From the NCBI RefSeq assembly GCF_003946025.1, contig NZ_RHNR01000001.1, positions 1 through 64,000 of the forward strand: a stretch of 64,000 bases of DNA. The letters run 5' to 3'. The notes beneath the pieces were generated by a model. That model had not been told where the DNA came from. It did not search any database and saw only the letters and a list, made by a program, of their open reading frames with translations. The translations under genes were made by a program, and so were the position numbers. The DNA is from Lacticaseibacillus songhuajiangensis (lineage in GTDB: Bacteria; Bacillota; Bacilli; Lactobacillales; Lactobacillaceae). Positions 52,250 to 60,976 of this stretch are shown piece by piece (positions within the stretch are counted from its first letter, which is position 1; each line of letters begins with the position of its first letter).

Positions 52250-53594
52250 CTCGCTTTCTTTTGGATTCAAGGTAAATATCTTGCGGGGATAAATCTAGAT
52301 ACCGTTCTAACTGTAGTTGACGTAACACTGGTGTGAGCAATCCCCGTGCAGCGTATTTGTTCATGGCGCTGCTATTAAGTTCAAACACACGTGGTAATTC
52401 GTGCCGCACCACAGCTTCCGCATGATTTTCTTTGTAGTCGACTGGAGGCATCACGATGTAATCGTGTACTTCAGCTTTTTGCTTACCTACCGCACGCCGT
52501 AAAATTCGGCCGCGTCGTTGAACAAATTCGCGCGGATTAGAAGTGCTGGCAAGAAAATAAGCCACCCGCGTATCCGGAATATCCACGCCTTCATCTAAAC
52601 ACTTAACAGCAACTAGCACACAAACCTCACCACTCGCAAACCGTTCTAACACTTGACTACGCTGCTTTAATGACAACGTTGAATCAAATCGGGCAGCATT
52701 AATACCATGTTCGTCAAGCATGTGCAGCACAGCCTCGGTTTCTTTCATGTTGGCACAATAAACCAGGGTAAAATGAGGGTCTGCCTGTTTGACAATTTGC
52801 GCCTCTAAAGCGATCATCTTGCCTGCGGCCGATTTAATAATTCGCGTACGGTGCAACAACATCCTTTTGACGGCATCTGCAATATCTGGATTTTTGTCTT
52901 CTTGGGTTGTTAACAGATTGATACGCTTGGTCAATTTTTCGAATTCTTTCATCTCTTCGCTATCCAGCCTAATAATCGTTGGCTGATAAGTGTAGGGCGT
53001 TAAATATCCGGCATCGATTGCTTTTTGCATACTGTAAACAAACACATCCGGACCGAACAACTTCCTGACAAAATCCGTTCCGGATTCATCCCACCACCGA
53101 TTCGGCGTCGCAGATAGTCCCAAGCGCTGTCGAAATTGAAACAGATTTTCACGCTGTGAGCGCGGAGAACCAATATAATGACATTCATCCGCCAGCAAAA
53201 AAGTATCTGGATCATTCAACCCGGACGTTGCTTCTTCGAAATACTCTGAACAAATGCTTTTGTAAGTGCCAATCAACACTAAACGATCGATGAGATGATG
53301 CTGGTACTGCCACACCAAGTTAGGAACTTCTCCCCGCCACCGTACGCTGTCACCCATTATATGCTCGTCAGGATAAATACCGTTGCTTTGCAAAGACTGC
53401 TCCCATTGCGGCACCAAATGTGTGAACGGCACAATAACCACTAAACACTGCCGCTGATGCACGGCAAAGGCCTGGTTAACCGCCGCAATGCTTGTAAGTG
53501 TTTTCCCTGTGCCTGTTGCCATGTTTAGCACCCCAACGCTACCATTATCGACAAATGCCGCAATTGCATCTTTTTGATAGGGTCTCAGACTCAC
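52227..53594 (-). CDS. DEAH/DECH superfamily 2 helicase (restriction type) of the DndD-like operon
   Basis: A 455-residue helicase with LRPYQKDAI (Q-motif-like), Walker A ATGTGKT at 26-32, a DECH box in LADECHYIGS near 135, LSATPNRW, and motif VI FVQRRGRILRR near residue 355. It resembles the helicase part of type III Res and the short helicases annotated as restriction enzymes beside dnd genes. No nuclease domain is apparent within its length. The start overlaps the upstream gene by 4 bp. Confidence 0.88.
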   Translation of the reverse strand: MSLRPYQKDAIAAFVDNGSVGVLNMATGTGKTLTSIAAVNQAFAVHQRQCLVVIVPFTHLVPQWEQSLQSNGIYPDEHIMGDSVRWRGEVPNLVWQYQHHLIDRLVLIGTYKSICSEYFEEATSGLNDPDTFLLADECHYIGSPRSQRENLFQFRQRLGLSATPNRWWDESGTDFVRKLFGPDVFVYSMQKAIDAGYLTPYTYQPTIIRLDSEEMKEFEKLTKRINLLTTQEDKNPDIADAVKRMLLHRTRIIKSAAGKMIALEAQIVKQADPHFTLVYCANMKETEAVLHMLDEHGINAARFDSTLSLKQRSQVLERFASGEVCVLVAVKCLDEGVDIPDTRVAYFLASTSNPREFVQRRGRILRRAVGKQKAEVHDYIVMPPVDYKENHAEAVVRHELPRVFELNSSAMNKYAARGLLTPVLRQLQLERYLDLSPQDIYLESKRKRDGYDVTA

Positions 53595-56500
53595 TTGAGC
53601 TGCCTCCTCATATTTCCTAATCCGTCTACAACGAATCCTTGCTCAGATAAAAACACCCCCGAGAAGTGTCGCTCATCATTTGAACTACGTGCTGGCACTA
53701 GGCCTAGCTCAACCGCGCGCTGATAAAGCGTAAGTTCACTAGTTTCAGTCCGCAGCCATTTCATTAGAAGTGATGCCATTAACTCCTGCATCGATTGATG
53801 GGGCGACGTATTTGTAATAAGCACGTCACAACGTGATTGATGCATGTTTTTTGGCCAAGTTAAACGTCGATAGCAAAGTTGTCCTGCATAACTAATGAAT
53901 GCTTCTGGTGTCCAGGCCAGCACTTGTTCTGGATATTGACGATTATGCAACGAAGGTAACGATTCAAAATCAGACAGCGTAAGAGCGCGTAACGCGACGA
54001 AATTATGTGATTGTAGCAGAATATTAACGCGTTCCATAATCATTTTATCCAACTCTGGAGTATGCAACAGATTACGGCCAGCAATGTAGTGGTCATTAGA
54101 AACTGGAACAATGTCTGCAGCATTCTTCTTGGACTCACGCTGCTGCGCCCATGTATTTTCACTCATTCCTGCTTTTTTAACAGCAACAGTCAATTGATGT
54201 TCAGTAACAGGTTGGGCCGCGGCTTGATCTAAATATTCTATCCACACCTTATTAATCTGACGTGGTAATTCGGGTAAATCATCATTAGGGATCAAGAAAA
54301 AACTCGAAACAAGTGTAAACCCAGGAATAACCGCCAAATAAGAAGCCAACGCGGCCCGATTAAATATTTGTAGCTCGTCAAAAAGATCGCCATCTTGATC
54401 CATCATGAATTCATTGAAAAATTCATACACTTGGTGTACGGAAATCAAACTTTGTTCTTTGGCAACCCGTGCTAGATACTTCGTCAGCTCTGGTTTAATC
54501 AAACTATCTGCCGCTGACACATTCACCCAGAACAATCGGTTTTCTTTTACGTAAATACTTGGTGTTATGCTTGCTGCTTGTTGAATCGTGTACAGTTCCC
54601 AGCCATACTCGCTACGCAATTGATTCATGTCAACACCATCTGTATGTGTACGAGCAACATATTCAATTTGGTCATTAACACTTAAGAGCTCTTGACCTTT
54701 TGGAAAAATATCATTACTCCGGCCCTCTGAATATTTGAATGTTTCCGGGTACCGACGTTTAAACACCTGATAAAACTCGTCACTGGTTGCATCTGCAGGA
54801 ATTTGACTAGCAAATTGTGCGTGCATCTGATCCAGCAACCAATTATCTCGAGCAAATTTGTAGCCCGCAGCAAAACGTTGATCAAGACGATCCTTGGCGG
54901 CTGCCAGGACATCATCAGCGAAGCGACGATCATCGATAACGCGCATCACATTTCTATCAGTAGGAATCAATGTGTTCATTCGACTCAGTGCCGCATTAAA
55001 AGTGTGCGGCGAGTCGGTAACAATACGGCCAAAGTAGTGTTGTGCCCACTCATTCATCGCACCCAGATGGGTTTTATCTGTCCTAATGACGCTTAAGTGA
55101 TTCATTTCGATATAGGTCCGCACAATTGCAATGGTGGCAACATGTTCACGCAATGTCCAAGTCATGGTATTGACAACTTGCTTAAAGCCACACGCCGTTA
55201 ACGCCGTCTTTAACGTGGCTGTATCAATTTCCTGATGCCGATCAGCAAATTGCGATTTCAGTTCGTTGAAGTCAGCATAAACTGTCTGTCCCAGCAATTC
55301 TCGTAGAGTATCCATTGCAGCCTGCTCTCGATCTGCTTTACTCAACAAAATATGCGCCATTGCGCCATCGGTGATCGGTTTCACATAATGTATGAGCAAT
55401 GCAGCTGAAATCTTGGAAAAGTGATCTTCAACTAGGATTTGATCACCAGGGTTCAACGCCGCTAACTTAAGCGATAAATTCAACGTCTGCCACCACGTTA
55501 CAAAGTCCGCACCTGCTTTTTTCTCCAATTGACGTACTCGCTCACGCGTTATGCCACGCCGCGCGGCAATCTCTTGTAATGTTTCTGCTGGCAGCTTAAC
55601 CACACGGTTGTAAACCACATCACGTACTTTATTCGGTAATTTCTTCCAATATTGCAAAAGCAAATCGTCTATTGATCCTGGTAATAATTGTCGATAGACG
55701 TAAAGTGACGATACCCATACAGATTCTTGTAACGCTGTTTCCCCCAATGTGACGCCGGAGTCATGAAGCAACGATTCAGCTTTTTCCGCGTTAAAAGAAG
55801 TAGCTGTAATATTATTTGCCGCTAGTGATTCCAAAATTGGTACAAAAGCAGATACTTCTATTAGTCGTTCTTGCATCTTTTTAGGCAGAGTCCAAATACA
55901 ACCTATTAACAGAGAATAAAGTCGCAATGAGATGGTAGCTGGCGCCGGTCGATTGACAAGTGACTCGAATAAAATTTCGGCTGCTGGCAAGATTGCAGTG
56001 TAAACCGTAACATCCGGAACTAAACTTGCCATCCCGTTCGCCTCTTGAATCAGAAACTCAAACGGAATACCCCCACGAATATTAACACTACGTAAATGCT
56101 GTAAGGTTGACGGCAACACGTCAGTTAATCTTTCAACACCTATCGTTCGTAGTCCCCTTAAAAAGGCATCTTCAGGTCGTTTCGGCTGGTAATGATTTTG
56201 ACTCGCCAAATGTGGCAACGACCTCCCAAAGGATGAAATCACTGTCTCTTGCTGTTGATCAGACGTCTTACATGCTTCATTTACCCCTGAATAGTTTGCT
56301 TGCAGCAAACTATCTTGAATAATTTTTACCTTACCAGCGCCCACACCGCGCATCTGATATACGGCCTGCAGTCGTTCAGGATTCACATCGTTCAACGTAA
56401 ACATACCCGCCTGATGAAATTTTTTGATCAGATAAGGACTCGAGTTTAAGACACTCTCAATACTTGGTCCATCGGCTGCAAACTTAGTTACAGGCTGTGA

Positions 56501-57031
56501 CACCCCGATTTCGTCGTAGGTAAGAGACACTACTGGCTCAATTTGCATACCTAATGCAATCAAATTTTCCCTAACCTGACTGACATCCAATAGCACATTG
56601 AACGTTTTTAATTGGTTAATCACCAACCCCTCGAATTGCCGGTTGGCTACCAGCTCACCAAGATGTGGAATTGTCCGTAATACAAGGCTTTGAGACACCG
56701 TGCTGGCTACTGTTCTCCAGCTTTTTACATCATCAGTTGAGATGACTACTTGCCATCCGTCCTGTTGCAACTGCCGACTGCCAAAGAGTCCTTGCCCTTT
56801 TGCCACGTGGACCACAATACCAAATAGACGGAATAACTGCGTTAATTTCAGAAATTCGTCATGTTTTGTAGTGTAAAGGACTCGTAAAGGCGCGACTGGT
56901 AGTGACCAGCGTCCGTCATCCAAACGTGACAACGGCACATCGGAATTGACTTGTGGGTCAAAAAATTGTTGTTTCCAACTCGCCACCAAAGCATCTGACC
57001 AGTATTTTGGAAAGATAATTACATCGTTCAT
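53591..57031 (-). CDS. Large DNA-binding protein with HhH and sigma-region-4-like HTH, first gene of the DndD-like operon
   Basis: A 1146-residue protein of unknown family. Visible elements are a helix-hairpin-helix (YQMRGVGAGKVKIIQDS, about residues 224-240), a sigma-70 region 4-like helix-turn-helix (LQEIAARRGITRERVRQLEK, about 485-510), and later winged-helix-like segments (e.g. MNQLRSEYGWELYTIQQAA). No nuclease or methylase motif was found. It probably provides DNA recognition for the helicase and ATPase. The ATG at 57031 is preceded by a TTGACA-type promoter. It is the first gene of five that overlap head to tail. Confidence 0.78.
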   Translation of the reverse strand: MNDVIIFPKYWSDALVASWKQQFFDPQVNSDVPLSRLDDGRWSLPVAPLRVLYTTKHDEFLKLTQLFRLFGIVVHVAKGQGLFGSRQLQQDGWQVVISTDDVKSWRTVASTVSQSLVLRTIPHLGELVANRQFEGLVINQLKTFNVLLDVSQVRENLIALGMQIEPVVSLTYDEIGVSQPVTKFAADGPSIESVLNSSPYLIKKFHQAGMFTLNDVNPERLQAVYQMRGVGAGKVKIIQDSLLQANYSGVNEACKTSDQQQETVISSFGRSLPHLASQNHYQPKRPEDAFLRGLRTIGVERLTDVLPSTLQHLRSVNIRGGIPFEFLIQEANGMASLVPDVTVYTAILPAAEILFESLVNRPAPATISLRLYSLLIGCIWTLPKKMQERLIEVSAFVPILESLAANNITATSFNAEKAESLLHDSGVTLGETALQESVWVSSLYVYRQLLPGSIDDLLLQYWKKLPNKVRDVVYNRVVKLPAETLQEIAARRGITRERVRQLEKKAGADFVTWWQTLNLSLKLAALNPGDQILVEDHFSKISAALLIHYVKPITDGAMAHILLSKADREQAAMDTLRELLGQTVYADFNELKSQFADRHQEIDTATLKTALTACGFKQVVNTMTWTLREHVATIAIVRTYIEMNHLSVIRTDKTHLGAMNEWAQHYFGRIVTDSPHTFNAALSRMNTLIPTDRNVMRVIDDRRFADDVLAAAKDRLDQRFAAGYKFARDNWLLDQMHAQFASQIPADATSDEFYQVFKRRYPETFKYSEGRSNDIFPKGQELLSVNDQIEYVARTHTDGVDMNQLRSEYGWELYTIQQAASITPSIYVKENRLFWVNVSAADSLIKPELTKYLARVAKEQSLISVHQVYEFFNEFMMDQDGDLFDELQIFNRAALASYLAVIPGFTLVSSFFLIPNDDLPELPRQINKVWIEYLDQAAAQPVTEHQLTVAVKKAGMSENTWAQQRESKKNAADIVPVSNDHYIAGRNLLHTPELDKMIMERVNILLQSHNFVALRALTLSDFESLPSLHNRQYPEQVLAWTPEAFISYAGQLCYRRLTWPKNMHQSRCDVLITNTSPHQSMQELMASLLMKWLRTETSELTLYQRAVELGLVPARSSNDERHFSGVFLSEQGFVVDGLGNMRRQLK

Positions 57032-57049
57032 TTTGACGTCCCCAAACGT

Positions 57050-57080
57050 TTAGTATTTCCACAGATTAGCACCATGTCAA
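57050..57080 (-). promoter_or_regulatory. Probable promoter of the DndD-like operon
   Basis: On the minus strand TTGACA (57080-57075), a 19-base spacer and TACTAA (57055-57050), about 20 bases before the start codon. The spacer is slightly long. Confidence 0.5.
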
Positions 57081-57167
57081 CTAATAAAACATTTTAACAC
57101 GGTAAAAGTGGATTATTGTCCATTACCCGTACCTATTCACAATGCTACACATCATCACATTGTTTCA

Positions 57168-57316
57168 AATAAAAAAGGTCGCACCAAATGCGCGACCTAA
57201 CCGAAGTTTGACCTGCATCCGTCTATGGTGAAGCACGTTGCCCAAAAAGGGTACGCTGCTGGTTGGTTTCTGTGCATAGCCACTACCAACACTCTCGATA
57301 CATACGATCTTATTTA
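57168..57316 (-). ncRNA. Candidate structured small RNA, copy A
   Basis: About 148 nt, from the promoter at 57323-57351 to the terminator stem AGGTCGC/GCGACCT with a run of T (57171-57198). It shares with copy B the sequences GAGTGTTGGTAGTGGCTATG, ACCAAC, GCAACGTG and ACCATAGACGGATGCAG. The inner hairpin CCC-TTTTT-GGG replaces CC-GAAA-GG of copy B while pairing is kept. It lies in the otherwise empty 543-bp gap between the DndD-like operon and coaA. Confidence 0.68.
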
Positions 57317-57322
57317 AAATAC

Positions 57323-57351
57323 ATTTAAGGGCATTCATGTAGATTTGTCAA
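57323..57351 (-). promoter_or_regulatory. Promoter of small RNA copy A
   Basis: On the minus strand TTGACA (57351-57346), 17 bases, TTAAAT (57328-57323), at the same distance from the conserved core as in copy B. Confidence 0.72.
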
Positions 57352-57499
57352 GAACTTTACCATCAAAATAACAACAATGAACTTCGATTCAATATCTCAA
57401 CAAATGCATTGAATCGCAGAATATTCTGTTATTCCTATTTGATATGCAATTGTCACACGAACAAATACGTTAAGTTGTCACAAACGTCCATTGATGCAT

Positions 57500-57553
57500 A
57501 AGTAAAAGAAACGGACCACCCAGGAAATTCGAAGATCGGAATTTTCTGGGTGG
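57500..57553 (-). terminator. Terminator of the helD-coaA transcript
   Basis: CCACCCAG-n-AAATTC and its complement (57516-57530 and 57538-57553) form a long stem about 20 bp after the coaA stop. On the minus strand it is followed by a T-rich stretch (TCCGTTTCTTTT). Confidence 0.72.
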
Positions 57554-57574
57554 TACCGTCTTTATAACAATCCA

Positions 57575-58495
57575 TTAGAACGCCCGCAGTGCCACCTGGT
57601 CAATCCCGTGATCAGCGACCTTGTGCAGAATCACGCTCGCGCGCTCACGCGTTGGCAGGATGTACTCGCGTAAGTTCGGCAGGTTGACCGTCTCCCAGAC
57701 GCCGTGCGCCATGTCCAGCGCCGCGTTGCGGTCGCCCATGGCGGTGGCGTGGTAATAGTCATCCGGATGCTTGCGCGCCCGGTCCAGCAACGTGTTGAAG
57801 CGTTCCAGGTACCAGCGCTCAATGTTGTCCTCTTCAGCGTCCACGTACAGCGTTAAGTCGTAAAGGTCACTGTAGTAAATCGGACTAGCGCTGCCAGTCT
57901 GGAGGACGTTAATCCCCTCGACAATCAGGAGATCCGGTTGTCCAACCTCCTCGGTCTCGCCCGGCACGACATCATAGAGTTGGTGCGAGTACAGCGGCGC
58001 CTGCACCGTTAGGTCGGCTTTAACGTCAACCAGGAATTTGGTGAGTTGCTGCATGTCGTAACTTTCGGGGAATCCCTTGCGTGCCAAGATGCCGCGACTT
58101 TTGAGCACCGCATTCGGGTACAAGAACCCGTCCGTCGTCAGCATCTGCACCTTCTTGGCGGGCATCTGCCGGGACAAGAGCAACTGTAGCAGGCGCGCAG
58201 TCGTACTTTTGCCGACCGCGACCGAACCGCTGATTCCCACGATAAAGGGTGTGTGCCGCCGCGCGGTGTTCAAAAAGCGTGCCTGCCGGTCGAGGCGGTC
58301 GTTGAAGCCGTCCATGCGCATACGAATGTACTCGACCAGCGGCAGGTAGATCTCGTCGACGTCGGCCATGTTCAGCGTGTCGTTCACGGAGCGCAGCTGG
58401 TTAATCTCTGCTTGCGTGACCTGCTTGGTCGCGCCGTCGCGCAGCCGCGCCCACTCTGCGCGCGGGTAAATCCGGTACTGTTCCCCTAGTTCCAT
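57575..58495 (-). CDS. coaA: Pantothenate kinase, type I
   Basis: A 306-residue enzyme catalysing ATP-dependent phosphorylation of pantothenate, the first step of coenzyme A synthesis. The P-loop GSVAVGKST is at residues 90-98, and the family blocks TTDGFLYPN, SYD and LIVEGINVLQ are present. The length is typical for bacterial CoaA. The ATG lies two bases after the helD stop, with AGAGG in the end of helD, so both share a transcript. Confidence 0.97.
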   Translation of the reverse strand: MELGEQYRIYPRAEWARLRDGATKQVTQAEINQLRSVNDTLNMADVDEIYLPLVEYIRMRMDGFNDRLDRQARFLNTARRHTPFIVGISGSVAVGKSTTARLLQLLLSRQMPAKKVQMLTTDGFLYPNAVLKSRGILARKGFPESYDMQQLTKFLVDVKADLTVQAPLYSHQLYDVVPGETEEVGQPDLLIVEGINVLQTGSASPIYYSDLYDLTLYVDAEEDNIERWYLERFNTLLDRARKHPDDYYHATAMGDRNAALDMAHGVWETVNLPNLREYILPTRERASVILHKVADHGIDQVALRAF

Positions 58496-58497
58496 GC

Positions 58498-60789
58498 TTA
58501 AACCTCTTCGTACAAGTCTGCCGGAATCTGCTTGAGCAGTGGTGACAGTTCGCCGCTGCTCATGATGCTCAGACGGTGCATTGCCCGAGAGCAGATGGTG
58601 TAGAGCAGTTCGCGCTCGTCATCCCCGCCGAAGTTCGTGGCGTTGGCCTCCCACACGATGATGGCGTCGAATTCGAGCCCCTTGGCCAGGAAGGATGGCA
58701 CCACGATGACCCCGTCAACCAGGCGCTGGTTCTCGGACTTAATCAGCGTTGCCGCCTGACCGGTCGCGCGCAACTGTTCCCAGATCGCGGTGGCGTCCTC
58801 CAGCGTTTTGGCGATGATGGCCGTGGTCTGGCCGGCCGCTTCGTTAGTGGCCAGCTGCTTGGTCACTTCTCGCAAAAGGCTGGCGGCATCGCTGCGCTGG
58901 GCAATCGTTGGCTTTGGCCCCTGGCGGTTGAAGGCGACAATCTTCTGGCCACTCTTGAGAATGGCCTTCGTGAAGTCGGTCACCTGCGCGGTCGAGCGGT
59001 AAGACTGGGTCAACTGAATGACGCGGGTCTTGTCGGCCGGGAACATTTTGCTGGTCTCGGTCATCAGGCCGCGGGCACTAGCGCCGGTGAAGATGGCCTG
59101 GTTAAGGTCGCCAAGCAGTGTGAACTTAGCCTTCGGAAAACTAGCCTTGAGGTAGGCCAGCTGGTACGGCGTGTAGTCCTGGATTTCGTCGATGAAGACA
59201 AAGCGCATCTTGCGATCACCGTGGCGGCCAATCATCAGGTCGTAGAGGTGCATGTACGGCGTTGCGTCGGCCATACTCAGCTTGCGCTGGCGGAAACCTT
59301 CGACGAACTCATCGGTAGCCGCCTGCCACTGCGCGGCGCTCAGGCCGAACTTGTCAAGCTTGATCAGATCTGGAATGGCGCGCAGGAAGGAGACGTACTG
59401 GCCGCGCACGTTCAGGAAGTGGTTGTGGCTGATGGCGGTTTCGATTTCCTTGAAGGCCTTCATCACAATCTTGCGGGCGAAGAAACGGTATTCGGCGTTA
59501 CTGTCGGCGAATTCCTTCGGGCCGTCGCTCTGCAGTTCGCGGATGCGCTCTGGAGAGAGGTCCTGGACCGCATTTTGGACCCAGTCGGACTTCATTTCGC
59601 GCTCAACGCGGCGGTTGAGCATGTTGATGAGGCGTTCCTTGGTGGCCTGCAGGCGGTTGCCCATGTGGTAGTTCTCGTTGTAGCTGTAGAAGATGTCCGC
59701 AATCCGCTCCTTGGCAAAGAACTTCTCGCCCTGGAACTTGATGTCACGGAAACGCACGCCATGGCTCTCCAGGCTGGTGGCGTACTTCTGGGCAGCGGCG
59801 AAGAACTCGCGGCTTTCCTTGACGTTTTCCACCTGTTTCTGGAGGTCGGTCTGCTTCTGTTCGAACTGCTCGAAGAGGTTCTGGACCTTCATCCCCGGCA
59901 TCCGCCGCGTCACGTACTGGTAGTAGGTGAACTGGACCATGTTCTGTTCACCTAGTTCCGGCAGCACGTTGCCGATGTAGTCGGCGAACAGCTGGTTGGG
60001 GCTGAACATGATGACCTGGCTGGCTGTCAGGTTACCGCGGTAACGGTAGAGCAGGTAGGCGACACGCTGGAGCACAGCGGAGGTCTTCCCGGAACCGGCC
60101 GCCCCCTGCACGAACAGGAGCTCAGCCTTGGTGTCACGGATAATCTGGTTCTGCTCACGCTGGATGGTCGTCACGATGCTCTTCATCTGGGTATCGGACT
60201 TCTCGCCCAGCACTTCCAGCAGCATCTGGTCCCCGATGGTCTCGGTGGTGTCGAACATCGTCTCAATCTCGCCGTTCTTAATCACGAACTGGCGCTTGAG
60301 GGACACTTCAGCTTCCTGAGAGCCGTCCGGCGTCTGGTAGCTGACCTTACCGAGGCCGCCATCGTAGTAGATGGAGCTAATCGGCGCACGCCAGTCATAA
60401 ATCAAAAAGCGACCGTTCTGGTCGGTGAAACTGCCCAGGCCAATGTAGATGGTTTCAGGCTTTTCGCCGCGTTCCTGGAAGTCAATGCGGGCAAAATACG
60501 GGTTCACTCGCAGCCGCTTAACGGTGGCGAGGCGGTTCTTGGATTCGCGTTCAACCATGCGCCGTTCGTCGAGCATCTGTTGCTGTTGCTGAATGGACGC
60601 AGCAGTTTCAAGGGCTTCTGCGTCGTTGCTGAAGTTCAGTGAGAAGTCGCTAAAGAAGTTCTCGTTAATGTTCTTAGCTTCCGCCTTGGTCTTGGCGATG
60701 TCGGAGCCGAGGCGCTTTTCAGCGCTCCCGAGCTTCTCCATAATGCCGTCGAGATGTTGTTGTTCCTTAATCTGGTTATCGTCTGTCAA
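58498..60789 (-). CDS. helD: RNA polymerase recycling helicase HelD
   Basis: A 763-residue UvrD-like superfamily 1 ATPase. An N-terminal coiled coil (EQQHLDGIMEKLGSAEKRLGSDI) inserts into RNA polymerase in HelD proteins. Walker A GAAGSGKTS lies near residue 230, and FVFIDEIQDYTPYQ is the Walker B region. HelD removes stalled RNA polymerase from DNA using ATP. The start is the TTG at 60789, with GAGGAGG upstream. It is the first gene of a two-gene unit with coaA. Confidence 0.94.
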   Translation of the reverse strand: MTDDNQIKEQQHLDGIMEKLGSAEKRLGSDIAKTKAEAKNINENFFSDFSLNFSNDAEALETAASIQQQQQMLDERRMVERESKNRLATVKRLRVNPYFARIDFQERGEKPETIYIGLGSFTDQNGRFLIYDWRAPISSIYYDGGLGKVSYQTPDGSQEAEVSLKRQFVIKNGEIETMFDTTETIGDQMLLEVLGEKSDTQMKSIVTTIQREQNQIIRDTKAELLFVQGAAGSGKTSAVLQRVAYLLYRYRGNLTASQVIMFSPNQLFADYIGNVLPELGEQNMVQFTYYQYVTRRMPGMKVQNLFEQFEQKQTDLQKQVENVKESREFFAAAQKYATSLESHGVRFRDIKFQGEKFFAKERIADIFYSYNENYHMGNRLQATKERLINMLNRRVEREMKSDWVQNAVQDLSPERIRELQSDGPKEFADSNAEYRFFARKIVMKAFKEIETAISHNHFLNVRGQYVSFLRAIPDLIKLDKFGLSAAQWQAATDEFVEGFRQRKLSMADATPYMHLYDLMIGRHGDRKMRFVFIDEIQDYTPYQLAYLKASFPKAKFTLLGDLNQAIFTGASARGLMTETSKMFPADKTRVIQLTQSYRSTAQVTDFTKAILKSGQKIVAFNRQGPKPTIAQRSDAASLLREVTKQLATNEAAGQTTAIIAKTLEDATAIWEQLRATGQAATLIKSENQRLVDGVIVVPSFLAKGLEFDAIIVWEANATNFGGDDERELLYTICSRAMHRLSIMSSGELSPLLKQIPADLYEEV

Positions 60790-60976
60790 GGCTAATCCTC
60801 CTCATCCAGTTAAAGCAGTTGCACATTATAAAATCGTTATAATATGGTACCACTTTTGGGAGCGATTGCCTAGCGTTTCTACCTATAATAGGCGCCAGCC
60901 GGCAAGTTTCCGCGTGCACCTGTACAACTGTCCGCAAAATGTGCAATTAGGCTGACGGGGTTTAGCGCTTTGCGCT

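Noticed and set aside
58576-59955. A 459-codon open frame on the plus strand
   Set aside because: It is antisense to helD, which has clear helicase motifs; it results from the GC-rich third positions of helD.
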